This document shows, in pieces, positions 63,611 through 64,000 of a DNA stretch of 64,000 nt. The number at the start of each line of letters is the position of its first letter. The stretch's first letter is position 1. Below the pieces are notes generated by a model. That model worked only from the letters and a program-made list of their open reading frames with translations, searched no databases and was not told the origin of the DNA. Made by a program: the position numbers and the translations under genes. Location of the stretch: positions 6,138,001 through 6,202,000 of the forward strand of contig NZ_CP009110.1 in the NCBI RefSeq assembly GCF_000739085.1, read 5' to 3'. This DNA is from Amycolatopsis methanolica 239. Lineage in GTDB: Bacteria; Actinomycetota; Actinomycetes; Mycobacteriales; Pseudonocardiaceae.

Positions 63611-64000
63611 CACGCGGCGGCGATCCGCCGGTATGCGGCCTCCACGTGCTCGGCCCGCGTGGCCGGTGAGCCCACCGCGAGGCGCAGCAGCACGTGCCCG
63701 TTCGCCTTGGTGTGGCTCAGGAACAGCTCGCCCGACGCGTTGAGCCGTTCCATCACGGCGAGGGTTTCCGCGTTCGGGTCGGGAACGGACGACGGCCACC
63801 GGGGCCGGAAGCACACCAGCCCGAACGGGTGCCCCGGGTGCAGCTCGAACCCGTCGTCGGCGTCGATCAGCCGGGCGAACCGCGCGGCCAGCTCGACGCA
63901 GGTCCGGATGTGCGCGCGCAACCCCTCCGCGCCGTACCAGCGGATCACCGACCACAGCTTCAGCGCCCGGAACCGCCGCCCGAGCGGGACCTGCCAGTCC
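63595..64000 (-). CDS. PLP-dependent aromatic-amino-acid decarboxylase-like protein, C-terminal part (partial)
   Basis: The gene enters from the right edge. The visible 134 residues start DWQVPLGRRFRALKLWSVIR and continue WYGAEGLRAHIRTCVELAAR, a conserved block of group II PLP decarboxylases after the PLP lysine, and end with the small C-terminal domain (FGLVCFRPRW; NGHVLLRLAVGSPATRAEHV). The active-site lysine lies outside the window. Substrate (Tyr, Trp, Dopa or other) cannot be told. Confidence 0.82.
   Translation of the reverse strand, partial: DWQVPLGRRFRALKLWSVIRWYGAEGLRAHIRTCVELAARFARLIDADDGFELHPGHPFGLVCFRPRWPSSVPDPNAETLAVMERLNASGELFLSHTKANGHVLLRLAVGSPATRAEHVEAAYRRIAAACQERR

Overview
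The window is a high-GC, densely packed actinobacterial chromosome segment. The order mfd | glmU-prs-rplY-pth | FAAL (pks16-like) | ABC-F-ispE | ksgA-rpfB-tatD-metG | pabB-rsmI-pmt matches, in one orientation, the block that runs from pmt to mfd in Mycobacterium tuberculosis (Rv1002c-Rv1020). Protein flavour (F420 LLM enzymes, SARP, DUF5701, DUF4185) suggests a Pseudonocardiaceae member, most likely Amycolatopsis or a close relative; that is inference from memory, not a search.

Layout. 1-13.5 kb: start of mfd, then an accessory stretch (F420 oxidoreductase, XRE/DedA pair, sugar dehydrogenase, amino-acid permease, broken P450, SMR efflux pair with MerR, broken SARP) and a TetR-desaturase operon. 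13.6-25.3 kb: tRNA-Gln, GGDEF protein, glmU-prs, rplY-pth, a DivIVA-like protein, FAAL and small genes. 26-38 kb: ABC-F/ispE, a TetR-MFS efflux pair, an orphan MetN-like ATPase behind a SAM riboswitch and a Cys/Arg-rich leader peptide, ksgA, rpfB, tatD, metG. 38-45 kb: PadR-DrrAB efflux operon, then a decayed hydrolase and a decayed MacB-type exporter. 45-51.5 kb: GH25-like and DUF4185 proteins, pabB, rsmI, pmt. 51.7-57 kb: a membrane/kinase cluster ending in two adjacent proteins that share a glycine/asparagine-rich, amyloid-signalling-like motif. 57.5-64 kb: propionyl/acetyl-CoA synthetase, GH20 hexosaminidase with a DasR-type site, two wrecked genes (SDR, ECF41 sigma), a SGNH hydrolase-TetR pair and the end of a PLP decarboxylase.

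Two large-scale patterns stand out. First, frameshifts, nonsense codons and deletion joins are numerous but sit almost entirely in accessory genes, while about 30 kb of housekeeping and intact transport genes carry none; this looks like real gene decay more than random sequencing error, although some indels lie in G runs. Second, three different intergenic repeat families occur: GCGAGTTCTGC/GCGAGTCCCACG modules (1.2 and 22.2 kb), a 21-bp tandem array (26.1 kb) and a degenerate array of about 90 bp period (57 kb).

Regulation readable from the DNA: a SAM riboswitch, a probable leader-peptide attenuator, palindromic operators next to PadR, MerR and TetR genes, a dre-like site, an rpfB promoter and several hairpin terminators.
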